From assembly GCA_013399855.1 (NCBI GenBank), contig VXAY01000172.1, forward strand, positions 2,333,934 to 2,397,933: a stretch of 64,000 nt of DNA. The letters run 5' to 3'. Positions within the stretch are counted from its first letter, which is position 1. The number at the start of each line of letters is the position of its first letter. The position numbers were made by a program, and so were the translations under genes. This DNA is from Oxyruncus cristatus (taxonomy: Eukaryota; Chordata; Aves; Passeriformes; Cotingidae). The notes under the pieces were generated by a model that was not told the origin of the DNA, did no database searches, and saw only the letters and a program-made list of their open reading frames with translations. This document shows, one piece after another, positions 63,255-64,000 of the stretch.

Positions 63255-63568
63255 ATACATATGTTAAGTTAACACTGCTGAACTCGATGGGGCAAGAGAT
63301 GTCCAAATGCAAAACTTCCATCCGCCGGGGACAGCCAAACCCAGTGTACAAGGAAACCTTCGTTTTCCAGGTGGCTCTGTTTCAGCTGTCAGACGTGACA
63401 CTCATACTGTCTGTATATAATAAGCGCAGCATGAAACGGAAAGAGATGATAGGGTGGATTTCCTTAGGTCTCAACAGCTCAGGAGAAGACGAACTCAATC
63501 ACTGGACTGAAATGAAAGAATCTAAAGGACAGCAAGTGTGTAGGTGGCATACTTTACTAGAATCGTAA
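63255..63568 (+). CDS. SYT14: SYT14 last coding exon: C2B and stop
   Basis: This exon completes C2B. It begins by finishing the Asn codon, then reads [20 protein letters not shown], the basic [19 protein letters not shown] segment, and loop 3 as [20 protein letters not shown], where canonical calcium-binding Asp residues are replaced by N, K, R and S. Near the C-terminus, CRWHTLLES carries the WHxL motif conserved in synaptotagmin C2B domains and linked to vesicle docking. The stop is TAA at 63566-63568. In humans, a C2B missense change in SYT14 has been linked to a recessive spinocerebellar ataxia (established knowledge, not visible here). Confidence 0.97.
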
Positions 63569-64000
63569 TGGATGGTAGGAAGTGCGGTCATGGTTTAAAG
63601 GGAGTTTGCTGTCCCGAGAAGATGATCATCCCTGGTCACAATCAACAGATCTGTTACGGGAGTAAAAAAACAAAAATTGAGGTCAACATTCCATCATAAA
63701 GAGTGCACAACATGCAAAATGGCGGGATTTAATATACAATCTTCACTTAGTGTCATAAACTTCCTTGGTGTCAGAGAAGCCTTGCTGTACACAGATACGT
63801 TAGCAGTCCCTTCCCCATCCACCTGATGCTGTATTTGTTTGGGTTTGTTTTGTGGTTTTCAATTGAGAAACATTTTGTGTAAGGTTCTTTGAATTAATGT
63901 AAGCTCCTCCTTGTGTACTTTTTGTATTGCTTTAATACTGTAGCTTCTGACCTGCCTGCATTCAGATTAAAGGTCAATAGTTTGCACTTTGAGAAAAAGT
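63569..64000 (+). other. SYT14: SYT14 3' UTR (start; may continue past the window)
   Basis: Sequence after the stop contains no further frame of note. It includes T/G-rich text near 63835-63860. An ATTAAA hexamer at 63966-63971, a common variant polyadenylation signal, lies near the end, with GTTTGCACTTTG following, so an early cleavage site near 63990 is possible. Brain transcripts of this family often have long 3' UTRs, so the main poly(A) site may lie beyond the window. Confidence 0.7.
63966..63971 (+). terminator. SYT14: Possible polyadenylation signal ATTAAA
   Basis: The most common variant of AATAAA occurs about 400 bases after the stop codon. The downstream GU-rich element cannot be fully judged because the window ends about 30 bases later. 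Confidence 0.3.

Noticed and set aside
1..64000. CRISPR arrays, tRNA, rRNA, endogenous retrovirus or other mobile systems besides CR1
   Set aside because: No regular direct repeats with spacers, no tRNA-like or rRNA-like sequence, and no LTR pair or retroviral frame was recognised by reading; a dedicated scan with tRNAscan-SE and RepeatMasker would settle it.

Overview
The window is a slice of a vertebrate nuclear genome, most likely a bird. It is AT-rich and dominated by introns, has several CR1 non-LTR retrotransposon tails in both orientations (some ending in the typical ATTCTATG/ATTCTGTG octamer repeats), and carries one spliced gene on the + strand. Crocodilian or turtle origin is not excluded by CR1 alone. 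There is no operon, CRISPR array, phage or plasmid content, and no RNA gene I can support.

The gene is synaptotagmin-14 (SYT14). Six coding exons of the standard form are visible: 8093-8257 (membrane anchor), 14597-14815 and 41342-41610 (linker), 43593-44042 (C2A), 58790-58979 and 63255-63568 (C2B and stop). All splice phases agree. The exons sum to 535 codons once the split first codon is completed, which leaves about 20 residues for a first exon upstream of the window; that fits the roughly 555-residue length known for mammalian SYT14. Both C2 domains lack the acidic residues needed for calcium binding, and the C2B ends in a WHxL motif.

The most interesting element is a seventh coding exon, 9475-10426, lying between the membrane-anchor exon and the next one. 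It is open for 317 codons, starts at an ATG in strong Kozak context, and ends at a good donor in exactly the phase needed to join 14597. Used as an alternative first coding exon, it replaces the membrane anchor with an amphipathic N-terminus and a long hydrophilic region, predicting a 797-residue soluble SYT14.

Layout: 1-8092 is intron 1 with an old CR1 and low-complexity DNA; 8093-14815 holds the anchor exon, the alternative exon and the first linker exon; 14816-41341 is one 26.5 kb intron; 41342-44042 holds two exons about 2 kb apart; 44043-58789 is a 14.7 kb intron with the longest CR1; 58790-63568 holds the last two coding exons, followed by 3' UTR to the window end. Other points: two long, similar CR1 copies in opposite orientation bracket the 41342-44042 exon pair; three perfect 11-13 bp hairpins; an unexplained minus-strand reading frame at 42187-42585; and several intronic blocks that look like conserved regulatory DNA, which needs an alignment to test.
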